Shown here piece after piece: positions 32,469 through 45,224 of a stretch of DNA of 64,000 nt. Numbering within the stretch: the stretch's first letter is position 1; every line of letters begins with the position of its first letter. Origin of the DNA: Pseudophaeomoniella oleicola. Its lineage: Eukaryota; Ascomycota; Eurotiomycetes; Phaeomoniellales; Phaeomoniellaceae. The DNA is taken from contig QWDQ01000030.1 in NCBI GenBank assembly GCA_003868215.1, positions 1 to 64,000 of the forward strand, given 5' to 3'. The position numbers and the translations under genes are program-made. The notes below the pieces were generated by a model that was not told where the DNA came from, did not search any database, and saw only the letters and a program-made list of their open reading frames with translations.

Positions 32469-33065
32469 AACTGTCCTGTTTTGCGCATCAATGGAAGCGA
32501 ATGAAACGAAAGACCAGCCTTAAGAAAAAAGAGGTCGGTCGGTCGAATGAAAATCATGGGTGGATGGATCGATATCCCCTCTTACAGTAAGAGAAAGCGG
32601 GGGGTTGGCAGCAGGTCCTGTCATTAATCACCACCATGAACGGAATACGACGACAAAAATTATCTATCCATTTCCTCCATCCATCCATATCCCATACACA
32701 TATCTCTCTCATATCCACAATTTTTTTTTTTTTTTTCCCCCCCTGGATAGATAAATAGATCAAAAAAGTTACACTTCCTTACTCTCACTCACTCACCCAG
32801 AAACTTCCCTATTTATTGCCTGTTTTCCCCTCGTCGTTGAATAAAAAAAAAAACCAAAAATCCAATGGAACTCTTAATGAATAATAATATGAAGGTGTTG
32901 ATGATATAAAAAAAAAAAAGAACATGCAATATATAAATAAACCATAGACATGTCCGACGGATGTACGTCGAAAACCTCCGTCATCCATTAATGACCCATT
33001 ACCTCGTCACGTTATCATATATATACAGGTCGGTCTCGCTCAAGAGAGAAGAGAACAATAAACGC
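32469..33065. other. Convergent intergenic region
   Basis: Between the 3' ends of the 107-aa gene and the myosin gene. It contains T- and A-rich runs (32718-32737, 32842-32855, 32908-32920). No gene seen. Confidence 0.6.
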
Positions 33066-36000
33066 TCAAAGAAGGACCTTGCTCGTACTCACCTTCCTTT
33101 GCGGAACCAACGATTCCGCCGTCCCCTCGCCCGCGTCGGGCCGTCCGCCGGCAACCGAATTCCTCCACACGCCGCTTCCCCTTCTACTCCCACCACCGCC
33201 GCCTCCGCCGTTCCTCGATCCCATCTCCGAGAGGGCCAACATGGTGCCGCTCCGGTTCAGGTTCACGACGCCGCTCCCACGCTCCAGTCTCATGCCTTTC
33301 CAGCCTTCCAGCTCACGTTCCAAACGCAAGGCCTTTTCACGCTCCTCTCGCAGTTCACGTTCCGCTCGTTTGGCTGCGAGCTGGTTCTGTGAGTCGCTGG
33401 ATTGGAGCTCGTCGATGGTGGAGAGGAGGTTGGAAATCTTGTCGCGAGCTTTGCTGATGTCATCAGAGAGTTGTGAGTTTTGTTTCTCGCGGCGGGTGAT
33501 TTGAGATTCAAGGTCTTTGACGGTACGATCAACCGTGCGGAGAGAGCGGGCTTCAGCAGCGCGAGTAGATTGCTGTTGTTCGAGTTGTTGTTCCAGCTGG
33601 TGCGTAGATATTAGCATATGGGATCAGATATTGGGGATTCAGGAATCAATCATACCTCTTGAATTCTCTGCGTCAGGAATCTGACATCTTTCCCGGCGCT
33701 GGAGTAACCCTTGGTCTCCAAGTCAACACATCTTAACTGTGTGTCCTTCAATTGCTTTTCGAGCGAGACTCTTTCCTTGAATAGCTCAACATTCTTCTCT
33801 CGTTCAGCAACGACTTCTTTCTGCATCTCGGTTGCCATAGCCTCAGATCTACGCATCTTACCCACGGCTGCAGCAGCGATATCTTCTTGTTGTGCAATCT
33901 TGGACTTTAACTCCAGGAGTTCTTTGTCCATGCCGGCTGCATTTCGCATGGAAGGGCTTTCGCCACGAGCCAGTTCTTCAAGACGGTCTCCTGCCTCTGC
34001 AAGTCGGGATTCAAGGCTTCGCTTCTCCTTGAGCAACATGTCGCGTTCTGCCGAAGTATCGTCAACGGAGGTACGGAGGTTGCGAACCTGGGATAATAAG
34101 TTGATGATCTTGGATTGTGCTTCGTTGTGTGCTGCGGCGGCTTCATCTCTCGACTTCGAAAGATCTTGAACGGTCAATTCCATTCGAGACTTTTCCTTGG
34201 CCCAGGTCGAGCTGTTGAGCACTTCATCATCCCATTTGCCTCGCAAATCCTCTAGCTCTTCTCGGAGACGAGTGTTTTCTTGTCGTTCGTGAATTACGTT
34301 CTCACGCTCAATCTCAAGATCGCCTGTGAGCTTCGAGAACTCCATTTGGTACTTCTTCCGTGTCTGCTCCATGCTGAGTTCCTTGTCTTCAACATCCATG
34401 GCACGCTGGCTTCGGTAGTCCTCAAGCTCTTGCTGGAGGCGTTTCTTAGCCTGAACAGCCCCATCTAGATCGGCCGATAGATCTTCAACGCGCTCCTCGT
34501 AAGACTGAGTCTGCCGCTGTAAGTCCTCGATGAGGTCGTCTGTTTGCTTTCGCTCGGCCATGATTTGTGCGCACGTATCTTCGGCTTCCTTGGCTTGAGA
34601 TTTGGCAAATGATTCTGCACGTGAAGCTTTCAAGACAGCGATCTCGGCTTGCTCAAGCTTGCTGAAATACTCGTCGGCCCTGGTCTTATATAAGCTGAGG
34701 CTGGAAGTCAAATCAACAACTTTTGATGCTTCGGCATCCAAACGAATCTGGAGATCAGAGAACTCTTGCAGAAGCTGATTTCGGCTGGCTGCCTCAGAGT
34801 CTCTCTCAATCTGAAGCTCTTTGAGATCGGACTTTGCATCCCTTAATTCAACTTCGATGGACGCCTTTGTTTGCTTCAACTTATCAAACTGCGTCTTTGC
34901 TTCGGCAAACTCAGTGACAGTGCTGTTGTGAGCTTGTAGGAGAGATTTGCGAGAGTGTTCCTGCGAGTTGATCAAGTCATACAATTCTTCGTGACTCTTA
35001 GCTTGAACGTCCCGTAGACTGAACTCGCCGGTACGGATGCTCCTCTCAAGAGAAGAGATCTTCTTGGCTGAATCATCGAGTCTATCGTGCAGGCGTCCAT
35101 TCTCTTGCTCGAGCTTTTTGACTCTGCGCAACGAAGGGCTGTCCTCCACATAGAGATCCTTGGTTGGAGACAAGCGATCCAGCTGACTTTGCAAATGGCG
35201 GTTTTGCATTTGAGTCATTTGTAGTTGGTTCTCAAGCTCTTCGAGCTCGGTTGCGTGATCCATCTTCTTTTGGTATGTGACTGTATCCACAGACCTATCA
35301 GACTTTGTAGAATCTGGATGGATGTTCTCTTTGAGCGTGTTCAGCCTGTTTGGTGTGGTGTTGTTGGAGAATCGGTGGTTGAATGCATCTGATGTCCTCC
35401 TTACGCGGGTTGGTGAGCGTGTTTGTTGAGGACTTGATACACGGTTTTGGTCGATTTCCTCTAACAAAGCTCTCTTGGAGTTAGAAAACTTCGCGTCGAG
35501 GTCAGCCATTTCCCCTTCATGGCGACGGCGCATTTCTGCAAGCTGACTCTCTGCTCGCGAGCACCTCTCACTGCTCGTACGAAGATCGGTTTGCAAAGCC
35601 TCGACAAGTTGAGCAAGGTCGACGGCGCGCGTGAGGTCAGGTTGAATTTCTTCCCAAGACTTTGGTCTGCTTAATTGGGTCTCCGGATTAAACACCTTCT
35701 GAAGCAGAACTAGCTGTTTGTGACAGTCTTCAATCTCTTTGTTGGCTTGGTCGAGGCTTGCTTGAAGCTTGCGAGTATTTGCCTGCGCCTGGGTCCTCAT
35801 CTGTCTCTCAGTTTCAAGACTGCGATTTGCTTCGGCTAGTTGAATATTTGTTGCAGAAGATGCTTTCTCTGCATTTCGGCTAGTCTTATGTTCCCTGGCA
35901 ACCTCATGTTGGAGATCTTCCAGGCTGAGAGCCAGCTTCTCTTTCTGCTTTTCGAGGGAGGTAATAGAAAGTTGCGCATCCGTCAGTTGCCTGGATAGTT

Positions 36001-39000
36001 TCTTGTTATCCTCGTCGATCTTGGTTCTCTCATTCTGGAGCTGAGAGAGCCTGCCCTTGAACTTTTCACCGGCTCTAGAGCTGGAGCGAGCAATATCAAG
36101 GTTCTTTTGCTGGACCTTATTCAGCAATGCCCTATTGTCGTTCTCGGAAGCAGTTAGTCGGCCCTTAATGGTAACAAGCTCACGTTCCAACCGTTCTTTG
36201 TCGGAATCATGACGAAGGCGGAAATTCTCAGACTCCATCATGGTCGTCTTCAGGCGCTGAACCTCGTTTGCAAGCCTGGCTTTCTCTCCTTCCGCATCGT
36301 CGAGTTGTTTCGTTTTCATGTCCAGATCACGGTGAAGGGCGGCTTGCCGTTCATTGGCTTGTTTCATGATGTTTCTCTCAACGGCCTGCTCTGCCTCGAG
36401 TCTGGCGTTCTCAACGTTGACGAACCTTTCACGAAGTTTGATCAATTCCGCCTGTAGCTCCTTTTTGCTCTTCTCGGCCAAAACTTTGGCTTCAGTGGCT
36501 CGGCGCAGGCTATCTTGTTGCACGTACATTTCCTTCTCAATGGTTATCTTCGACTCATTGAGATGGTCAAATTTATCTTTCATCTCTTTGAGTCTATGTT
36601 CCCCGAGCATCTGCACATCGTCTCTTGACTGTCTCTCACGACCCAGTTCAGCCTGGACCTCGAAGAGCTGGTCTTTGAGATCTTTGATCTGTTGGTCGAG
36701 CATCTTTCGACTCTCGCCAGCTTGCATATCCTGCGCGAGTTTAGCCTCCAAAAGCTTTCTGGCATCGGCTGCCTCGCGCTCCAGGTTGGCCTTCTGGCCC
36801 TTCATTGCTTCCATCTCCGCTTGAACCTCACGGAGTCGAGCCTGCATTGAGTCATGACGGGTAGAGAGATTCGCTTTTTCACTTTCGAGGTTCCTCTTCT
36901 CGGATTCATGTCGTTTGGAATCGCCTCGCAACAAAGCAAGTTCGCTCTCCTTCCGTCGGATGAGATCTTCATACCCCGTTGAAGTAGCGGACAACTCTGA
37001 AATCTGCTGTCGGACCGACCGGTTCTCTTCGAGCAAGTCTTTGACCTGCTTCTTGGAGACTGAAAGTTCTTTGGATGTATTTGCGAGCTTGACGTCAAGA
37101 TCCTGATCTGTCTTCAGTAACTTCGCTTCGAGGTCCTGAACTTTACGCTCCTTAAGGCTCAGTTGACTGGTGAGCATTCTGATCTCCTGCATAAGACTTT
37201 CAGCTTTTTCATCCCTTTCGGAATGCGACTTCTCGATAGAGTCCAATTGGTTATCGAGCTCATCGATCTCCTGTTGAAGGTCTTTCTTCTCCGCCTCGAG
37301 TCGCTGTATGATCTCTCCAGCTTGTTCGAGTTGGGTTCTTCTCAGGGACAGCTCCTCTTCAGCTTTCTTCTTCGCGTCAATGACATCGTCTAGCTGATCT
37401 TCCAGCTTTTCCTGGTCAGCAATAGCTCCCGCCAGTTTCTCTTCCAACTCAGCCTCGCGCATCTGCAGACGCTTAAAGATTTCTTCCTTGTCCAAAGCAA
37501 GAGCACGTTCACTCTCAAGTGTCTGTTGAATACGTTGCACTTCGATGTCCGCTCGTCTCCGCTCCTCTTCAATCCGCTTTCTCTCCTCAAGCTCCTGTTG
37601 TCTCTGTGCTTCCAGCTGCTGTATCTGTTCTTCCCTCTTCTTAACCTCATGGGCAGTCCTTGTAGCTCCGAGGAGAGGCTTGATCTGAACAAAGAGTCGC
37701 CACCATGGATTGGCCTGAAGGTCCAAGTAAGCGTTGAGATTGCGCTGAATGACATGTGTTGCTTCTGTTCTGTAGAGACGCTTATGAGCGATGCGGCGCT
37801 GGATATAACCACGAGCAACGGATTGGAACCGGCTCATGATTTCTCGGATGAGATTATCACGCTTTTCTTCAAGTTCAGCCAACACGCCAGCTCGGAAGAA
37901 CACTTTGGTCAGACCGACACGGTATACAGAGGGATCCAAGTCGAGCTTCTCCAGTATAGTCTGGACAGCGGTCTGCCCGTCAAGGTAACCTTTGGGCATG
38001 TTTTTGCAAAGTACCTCGTATCGCGATCGGAATTCGGCGAATGGCAGTCGATTGGGAAATCCGGTACGTGCAATTCTGATTCCTTCAAGGACACCATTAC
38101 ATCTGAGCTGGTCAAGGACCAGGTTGGCGTTCCATTGCTTGGGCTTCTTCTTATGGTTCGGCAATATACATCGAACAAAATGTGGATGAGTTGAATGTAG
38201 CTGTGACATCAAGCTCGATAACTGCTCTTTATGTCTTTGTGCAACTGTTCGGAAGAGACCCTTTTTCACTCGGCTTCGTGAACCAGAGAAATCATCTGGC
38301 TCTTCGCCGCAGTCGATAAAGAGGTTTGCAATATGGTTCTCCGTCGATGCAGCAAGGAGCCTCGTAATGTTGTCGTTCAAGGGATCCTTGTTCTTTTCCA
38401 ACCAATTGTCCGTGGTATATTCGACTTCGGCAGCGTAGTGAGTCAGGATGAATCCCTGCTGTAATCTTGATGACTTGTACTTAGGGGTCTTGCGGTCCCA
38501 AAGTGAGTGCAGCTTTTCGGTGAATGATTTGTCTGTCGCCTTCGGCATCACAGAATCCTCATCGAGGCAGGAAAAGATACCTATGGGATTAGAGAGCTCT
38601 ATCAGATCAATCGTCGGTTGGAGATCTTTGCCGAAATCGATAAACTGCCATTCGATCTGTTCTCTAGCATATTCTTCTTGTTCAAGAACGAACATGTGGT
38701 GATTGAAAAATTGTTGGAGCTTTTCGTTTGTGTAATTGATGCATAGTTGCTCGAAGCTGTTCTGATCAAAGATCTCAAACCCAGCAATATCCAGCACCCC
38801 AATGAACGAGGTATCATCGCCGTTGAGACCACTTCGATCCAGTTGTTTATTGATCCTCGTAACAAGATCCCCAAACCCCCTCTCGTAGATACCCTTAGCC
38901 AATGCGTCGATTGCCAAGCGAACCTGCTCTGGCGTCTGCACCTTTTCGACCCATTCACGACCGGCTTTGACCCTGGGATGAAGAAGGCCTTTCACGAACT

Positions 39001-40438
39001 GTTCTGACTGAATTCCAAGCAACTTACAGGCCTTGTCAACAGCTGCATATGCCTCAGGGGCTAGGTTGGCTTGATCTGCCCGCAAACTCTCCTTCACCAC
39101 TGTAATATTGCCGAGATGCAAAATGGCCGCTATAGTTCTCAAAATGGACATTTGGTCCTTATCCGTGAAGTTCATGATATGAAAGGCTTCGATGAGCGAG
39201 TTCCATTCTTCTCGATCGGAGACGCCAGAGATAGTGTCGTTGCCTTCTCTTGTGTATCCGAAGTCCTCTATTTCCATTCCGGAGAGTAGCAGAGTCTCTT
39301 TCATCCGCGAATCTGCGCCTTGAAGGAGTTGATAGAAAATATGGTAATTGCGTTCTTGAGAGTTTAGCTTGACCACTCTCGACTTCTCCAGGAGATACCA
39401 ATCAATGAAGGCACCGGAAATCTGCCCCCCTTTCGAGAACTCGATCCTTATGAATTTTCCAAAACGAGATGAGTTGTTGTTCCGGACAGTCTGTGCATTA
39501 CCAAAGGCTTCGAGGATAGGATTGGCCCGGAGGATTTGCTGTGACAGGTTGGAATGTTTCGCCAATGACCTTCCAGCGCCTGGAGTCTCACTTGTCGCTA
39601 CAGCTGCAAGATACTGGATGACCTTTTTCGTGTTCTCTGTCTTGCCAGCTCCGGATTCACCGGTGACTAGAATACTTTGATTCTGACCCTCCTCCACCAG
39701 ATTTCTGAAAGCTTCATCCGCCATGGCGAAGATGTGTGGACGTGTCTCCTCCCGGTTCTGTCCTTTATACATCTTGACATACTCGTTTGTGTAAATCGGG
39801 AGCGGACAGTACGGATTGACTGTTACCAGGAAAAGCCCGGAATAGGTGTATATCAGATCGGATTGGTAACGCATCTGCAAGTTGTGCACCACGGAGGCTT
39901 CGTTAAGATGTGTCAATTCAGCCATATCGTCGGCTTTATCAAATTTGGCAGGATTGACCTTGTCAACGCTGTCTGCGGCAACCTCTCGTTGGCTGTTATC
40001 GTCGCCTTGGACCAAGAGCCGACCGCCTGGCAATTCCTCGACGACCCATCCTCGGATAAATGCTTTCTCAGGGTCCTTGAGCCACACATATCTTTTACCC
40101 GAGAAATCGTTCTCTCCTTCAATGGCGTCAACTTTGTGGCCATTGCGCATCTCTTCACTGTTAATGAACTTGGGCGCGAATGTGCCTGAACCTGTCGTAT
40201 TTGATCGATGTGTAGCAGAGTGCGTCCTGGCATGGGACGGCCGCCCAGGCGGTGTCCGAGCTGGAGAAGGCGACTCATCTAAGGGATAAGTCGGGGGCTC
40301 AAACAATGTTAATGAGGAGAATACGGCTGACTTTGGCCTTGAACCTGAAGGCGGTCTGGTTTGTGGCCCTGGTGACGATGCCATCGACATGGAGTTGCGC
40401 CCGAAAGGGTTCCGCCGAGAATTGCCGTTCATAGACAT
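33066..40438 (-). CDS. myoB: Class II (conventional) myosin heavy chain
   Basis: Two exons, 40438-33656 and 33596-33066, with a 59-nt intron near the 3' end; 2437 residues, close to the length of Aspergillus MyoB. Class II myosin drives the contractile ring at septation. Residues 1-90 are Ser/Pro/Arg-rich. An SH3-like fold (about 110-160) precedes the motor, with P-loop GESGAGKT at 260-267, then NSSRFGKF, LDIAGFEIF and LRCNGVLEGIRI. The motor ends near 860. One clear IQ motif follows (QSVARGYIQRR), and then the conventional neck/tail junction (WWRLFVQIKPLL). From about 920 to about 2370 the protein is almost continuous coiled coil with Glu/Lys/Leu heptads. The last about 60 residues are Gly/Ser-rich, including a Gly run. 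A short break rich in Ser/Pro/Arg near residue 1660 (SSPQQTRSPTRVRRTSD) could be a hinge or phosphorylation site. The tail end is missed if the small second exon is ignored. Confidence 0.96.
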
Positions 40439-41109
40439 TGTAGATGAGCACTGCTAAGAAACAATTGCGCTGTTCAAATTGTCGTAGTGTTCCAGCTCAT
40501 GGCGCGGTGATGCAGAGATCGTAGAGTCATGGAAGAGCATAAAATAGTCGTGACAAAAACATGAAGGCAACACCCAGTGTCACCTCAGAATAACGTACCC
40601 TCCAATGCAATCCTACCTCAATGTCGAGAGACTTTCTATGTTATTATGTGCGCAATCGAAGATGAGATAACAAGACGAGTTGGAGTACGAATTCCGTTTG
40701 TTGACGTTTGCACGTATCAGGATTAGCGCGTAAATACAATAAGTACAACCTCGTGGTTACCCGCTGCGCCCCATTAGAACAACTTCAGGTTATGAGAGAC
40801 ACCTTTCCGAAGTATGGGAACAGTTTTATAATTACACAGGAAATCTGAATGAGCTTCTTGAGAACATGGAATTATTCTATCTCATATTCGTAGGAAGTCT
40901 ATCAACAGCTGCAGTCCAACCAGGGACTGCCCAATCCATGTCTGCGAAAGACCGTCTCTGACAAGAAACGTGCCTACGGTAATCCAGGTTCAACTCCCGA
41001 ATTTCCTCCATGAACGCCAACCCCGTAGCGCAAATATACTTGCCCGAACGATGATGCTAGTTCTTTTCCATCTGGCCCAATATGACTTGACGTCACTGTT
41101 TGTGGAAGA
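40439..41109. other. Myosin promoter region
   Basis: 0.67 kb upstream of the myosin start and downstream of the small secreted-protein gene. No gene seen. Confidence 0.6.
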
Positions 41110-41811
41110 TCAGGCGATGAATCCGATCTCATGCATTCGTCTTTCGAGAAGCCCGTCATTTGCAGTTCTGCGTGACGGTCTTACAAATCTCCTGTTTGGT
41201 GCTGGACGAGCCACTGGATTTGGCTCTGGTTCCGGTTCACGCTTATTGATTTTGATAGTTGTAGATGATTCCGAGATGACGATTGTATTGTCATCGTTGT
41301 TCTTGTCTTTGTTTTTGTTGTTCTTGTCCTTCTTGCCCTTCCCGTCCTTGTCCTTATCCTTCTTCCCCTTGTGTCCCTTCCCATGGGACGAGCTTGAACC
41401 GGTGCTGGCGCTATTTGCGGAGCTTGCGGTACTATTAGCTGCAACATCAGTGCCATTGCCCACTGCTGAGCTGATGGCTGCCGCCGTGCCGTTCGCGGCG
41501 AGCGTGCTATTCGAAACTGCAGCTGCCGCCGTAGAATTACTGTTTGCATTGGCGTTGTTGTTATGCCTGTGCTTGTTCTTGTTTTTCTTGGCCTTATCAG
41601 CGAGGTCCTCCAGTGCCGCAGCTGCACCCATGCCGCGTTTGGGCTCGCGCTTGTAAACCTCAAACCCCTCGCCCCATGCGGCCGCTGTTGATACAGTTGA
41701 GATGGCCATAATGAGCGACAGGCCGGTGTTTGCAGTGTTGGGAACGTATGCACTGGTCAAAGGCGTGACGAGGGCTAACGCGGCGACGAGCCATGATGAT
41801 CTAGCAACCAT
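41110..41811 (-). CDS. Secreted Asn/Lys-rich protein with multiple dibasic sites
   Basis: Single exon, 233 residues. I chose ATG 41811 because it opens with a clear signal peptide (MVARSSWLVAALALVTPLTSA, residues 1-21); the same frame extends upstream, but with a non-secretory-looking lead. Residues about 84-135 are Asn/Ser/Ala-rich with five N-glycosylation sequons (NST, NST, NGT, NGT, NST). Residues about 144-173 are a very basic Lys/Asp/Gly run (HGKGHKGKKDKDKDGKGKKD). Dibasic sites that a Kex2 protease could cut lie at about 54-55, 58-59, 190-191, 207-208, 214-215 and 224-225; two of them are KREP. The C-terminal part (EPEPEPNPVARPAP) is Pro-rich. I recognise no family. It could be a wall-associated protein, a small effector-like protein or a peptide precursor. 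Confidence 0.75.
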   Translation of the reverse strand: MVARSSWLVAALALVTPLTSAYVPNTANTGLSLIMAISTVSTAAAWGEGFEVYKREPKRGMGAAAALEDLADKAKKNKNKHRHNNNANANSNSTAAAAVSNSTLAANGTAAAISSAVGNGTDVAANSTASSANSASTGSSSSHGKGHKGKKDKDKDGKGKKDKNNKNKDKNNDDNTIVISESSTTIKINKREPEPEPNPVARPAPNRRFVRPSRRTANDGLLERRMHEIGFIA

Positions 41812-43437
41812 TTTGCGACGTGTGAGGCAGGACCGGCCTGAATTATAAGGGAATGAATAAAGAGTGGAAACGTAAATGAGCGACTCCTGGTCAGCTAGAA
41901 AGAATGTATGTGTTGGGCTATGGGGAAAGCAAGCTCTGAAGATCCGAGAGATCAAAGTGGAACAGAGAATGGAGAGATCCTGAGCTTAAGAGATATATAG
42001 ATAGTCAGAAGAGACGATTCAGGCCCCTAACTGCTTTCGGGACGAAGTCAGTTTGCAGACATTTGGCCGAAGTATAACGTTTGATACGCTTAGCTTGTGT
42101 CATCTGAGGTTCGATATTCAGCATTGATGATCTACTGCCTGGTGGGCCAACAAGCAATAAGCTTGAGATCACGGATCCTGATCGCCGCCAGAGGAGACAG
42201 GTGACACTATGACGGGAAGCGGAGAGTATGACAAAACAGAGGAGCAGCAACTGTATGACATGAAGTTAGCACATGGCGTGTAAATGAGTGATTGCCATCT
42301 TCGTTGGTTGATATTCAGGAGTGCCAAGCAACATGAGACGAGAGTTGTCAAGACGTTGTGACAGAAGCGTTTGCATCTCCAAACATCCTCCTCTATGCGA
42401 TGATAGGTCTCTGGAAGTCAGTAAAGTGATGAAGATTTTGTTGAAAGGAGCAGCGCTTCTCAGTCTTGATACCAGAAAATCAACCATCATTGTACTTCTT
42501 CCGAAGCACTCGTTATCCATGATTGCTGAACTCATACTCAATCTCTGGCGACAATGGACTGACTCACAGCCTACACCAAGGCGAGATGATCAACATTCTA
42601 TCCTATACGCCGTACTCACTGCATGCATTTCCTTGTAATATCGTACTGTACATAGTATTTGAGAAGGATGGCAAACTTCCATTGCTAGAAATCCCATAGC
42701 AGAACGCTGAAACGGTTGCGAGACGTCTTGTGTGGCCAGATGTCCCCACATCCCATACAATCATAAGAGGTTCACCTCAACCTCGTCTTTCTACTCTACA
42801 ACATACATCCAACCATCTCGAGTTGCACTCCTTTCCATACCCCACCAAGAAGCAACTTGGATCTCAGAAATTGATGGGTCTGAGTTGCCGCTCACTGCTT
42901 GACAGGCTTAGTCTGGCCTTAGACAGTAACACCCCCCGGAGAGAGATGTACGGACTACTGCTGCATCAGACCATTTGGCTATTGACAAATACCGTGACAT
43001 GGGCACTAATTTCTCTGTCACAGATGTAACCAGGAGATCTCGTTATAGATCCAGAACTATTCGGATCGAGCCTCTTCCGATCTCACAGCCTACTACGTAG
43101 TACAGACTCCTCAGAACTCAACTTCAGATCAGTTCCATCGGTCTGGGCATTGTCCACATGGCCATGATCATCGATGCCGTCATCGCTCATTGTCCACAGG
43201 GAGCCACTCTACACCAACAATCTTGAAGTCAGGCACAAGGTTGTTGAGTAGCGTTTCTTACAAATGTGTCAAATTCATACTCCGTCCGTTTGACCTAAGA
43301 AATCTTACCTTACTAGATGCTTAACACAGCAATACCTACCTCGCACACTTACCTGACTTATATGTTTCTTTGAGCAACATGTAACCCCTCTACTCGACCA
43401 TCTCCATTGGAAGCTTGGGATAATCCACACAAAGAAC
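41812..43437. other. Gene-free 1.6 kb
   Basis: Promoter of the secreted-protein gene at the left and 3' flank of the single-pass membrane gene at the right. The open frames at 42321-42638 and 42730-43029 lack any recognisable signature. A TACTACGTAGTA palindrome lies at 43091-43102. Confidence 0.55.
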
Positions 43438-44358
43438 CTACTTCGACTTGCTCTGTGTTCCCGTATCAACGGCCTCTTCTAGCATTTGCTGTTCGTGCTG
43501 TGGATCCACAATTTCAATGCCTTGCAACACTTGCGTCATGTCTTCAGATTGTTCATCGTCTGTATCACTATCCTCTCCCACGGAAAATATACTGTCCAAA
43601 GATTGACGATTGGCAACCATGTATCGCTCCATGGGATCTAGAAATGGGTTGTTTGGGTCGATACGAGCAGAGCACTCCGAGCTTTGTTCAACATCAGCTG
43701 TCATTCCGTGGACAGCTGTGACACGGTCATCTGTCGTTGTGATAACTTCCTTGACGACCGTCGATTTCACGTTATGGATGCTCGCCTCCTTCGCTTCGCC
43801 TGCAATCGCTATCATGAACTCAACATCCTTTCTCGGTAAGCCCTGCGTCGTTATGTTGAGCGTTGACCGTCCTCTCCTTGTTGACAGACTTGGAGAAATT
43901 GATATGGTTGCACTTGACTCTTGCTTTTCGCAAAGATCAGATTCCGCGTGTCCAGCAGAAGAGCGTTTAGAAGGGGCTTGAACACGGTTAGAAGACTTCC
44001 AAGACCACCTCCCCCAAGAGAAGAGGGGCAGTCTGTTACCAGAAGCATTGCAGCCAGACGGATGATCAGGACGCATTCCCACCGGCTCTCTAAGGTGCTT
44101 CGGTAAGTCTTCACGACCCATCCCAACTTCCTCAGGATCAGACTTGCGAGTCCCGCTCTGTGTTGAATGATGATGCATACGCTTTTGCTTGCGTTTGTTG
44201 TGGTGGCAGTAGAACAGCATCCAGCCAATCAGTCCTACCATAGTGATGGCCAGCGCCGTAACACATATGGTGACGACAATGATGATGATAGCCTTGTTCT
44301 CAGACCCAGATTGACCAACCGCTTCCCTCCTGTTCAGGAGTTGGATTTTTGTCGACAT
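43438..44358 (-). CDS. Single-pass membrane protein, unknown function
   Basis: Single exon, 306 residues, starting at ATG 44358. A short N-terminus of about 22 residues is followed by one strongly hydrophobic segment (about 23-50: AIIIIVVTICVTALAITMVG, then LIGWMLFY) and a basic stop-transfer stretch (HHNKRKQKR). The remaining about 245 residues are hydrophilic, Ser/Arg/Glu-rich and look disordered. Acidic runs near the C-terminus (SVGEDSDTDDEQSEDMTQV) are possible casein-kinase sites. By the positive-inside rule the long tail should be cytosolic. No signal peptide, no recognised domain. It shares only its general layout with the gene at 61034-61891. Confidence 0.7.
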   Translation of the reverse strand: MSTKIQLLNRREAVGQSGSENKAIIIIVVTICVTALAITMVGLIGWMLFYCHHNKRKQKRMHHHSTQSGTRKSDPEEVGMGREDLPKHLREPVGMRPDHPSGCNASGNRLPLFSWGRWSWKSSNRVQAPSKRSSAGHAESDLCEKQESSATISISPSLSTRRGRSTLNITTQGLPRKDVEFMIAIAGEAKEASIHNVKSTVVKEVITTTDDRVTAVHGMTADVEQSSECSARIDPNNPFLDPMERYMVANRQSLDSIFSVGEDSDTDDEQSEDMTQVLQGIEIVDPQHEQQMLEEAVDTGTQSKSK

Positions 44359-45224
44359 GTCGGTAGTATTGATGGTTTGCTGACAAGCAGGTTCCTTGCC
44401 TTGCCTTGCCTACCTTACCTTTCAAAATGTAATCGAGTGCAGTACAGATAGATCACGCAAGAATGTTTCTTGCCACGATACTGATAACACCCTCATTCAC
44501 TCCACAAAACAAAACAGAAAATAAATATCTATACAACTCACGTTGTTCTTGTTTTACCAAAAAAGAAAAAGAAAAAGAAAAGAAGATTACCCATTCCAAA
44601 GAAGTCCATTATTTATCTATCTTTATACAATCAATTCCTTTCTTTTTCAATTCTTTCTCTTTCTCTTTCTCTTTCGCGTAAACAAAGAAGACAAGAGGAA
44701 GAGAAAGCGATAAAGCGATAAAAGGAAGAAAGAATGAATGAATGAATAAATGAATGAATTAGATGAGACATTCAGACAAGGTTATTTTTTTTTTTTTTTT
44801 TTTTTTGGCCTTGTCTTTGGATTGGTTCTTTGCATAAGGTAACTTACAGACAATAGATTATTAATTAATAGGTAGATTTATTAGATATCGACAGCGAATG
44901 CAATATTCAAATGTTTCACTGCTATCTAACCAACACAGTAGTATCTGGCAGGAGACAAAAAGTTGTACTGATTTGTTCTGCTTTAATTCAATTCTATACC
45001 TATATATACATTGTGTTTGACATGGCAGACTGCCTGTCCTGCTTTTATCCTTTCGTCTCCTTTTTTCTCTATACCGGACTTGTGGACGTATCTGTTTTCA
45101 TACTACTGCGAGGAAGAGGAGAGAGGGAGGAGAGGGCTTTTCGCCTCATGATGATGATGATGATGATGGGTAAGTGAGTCGAGTGGTTGTGGATTTGAGT
45201 GGCGAATCAAAGATTTTTGTGGTC
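44359..45224. other. Intergenic region with several simple repeats
   Basis: Contains GAAAAA runs (44562-44580), CTTTCT runs (44648-44675), AATGAATG tetranucleotides (44733-44760), a T run at 44786-44806 and (ATG)n at 45148-45170. No gene seen; open frames across the repeats are low complexity. Confidence 0.65.

Noticed and set aside
33079-40434. Many open frames on the plus strand opposite the myosin gene
   Set aside because: Shadows of the strongly biased coiled-coil coding sequence on the other strand.
42321-43029. Two open frames of about 100 codons between 42.3 and 43.0 kb
   Set aside because: No recognisable motifs, no supporting introns and no conserved-looking stretches.
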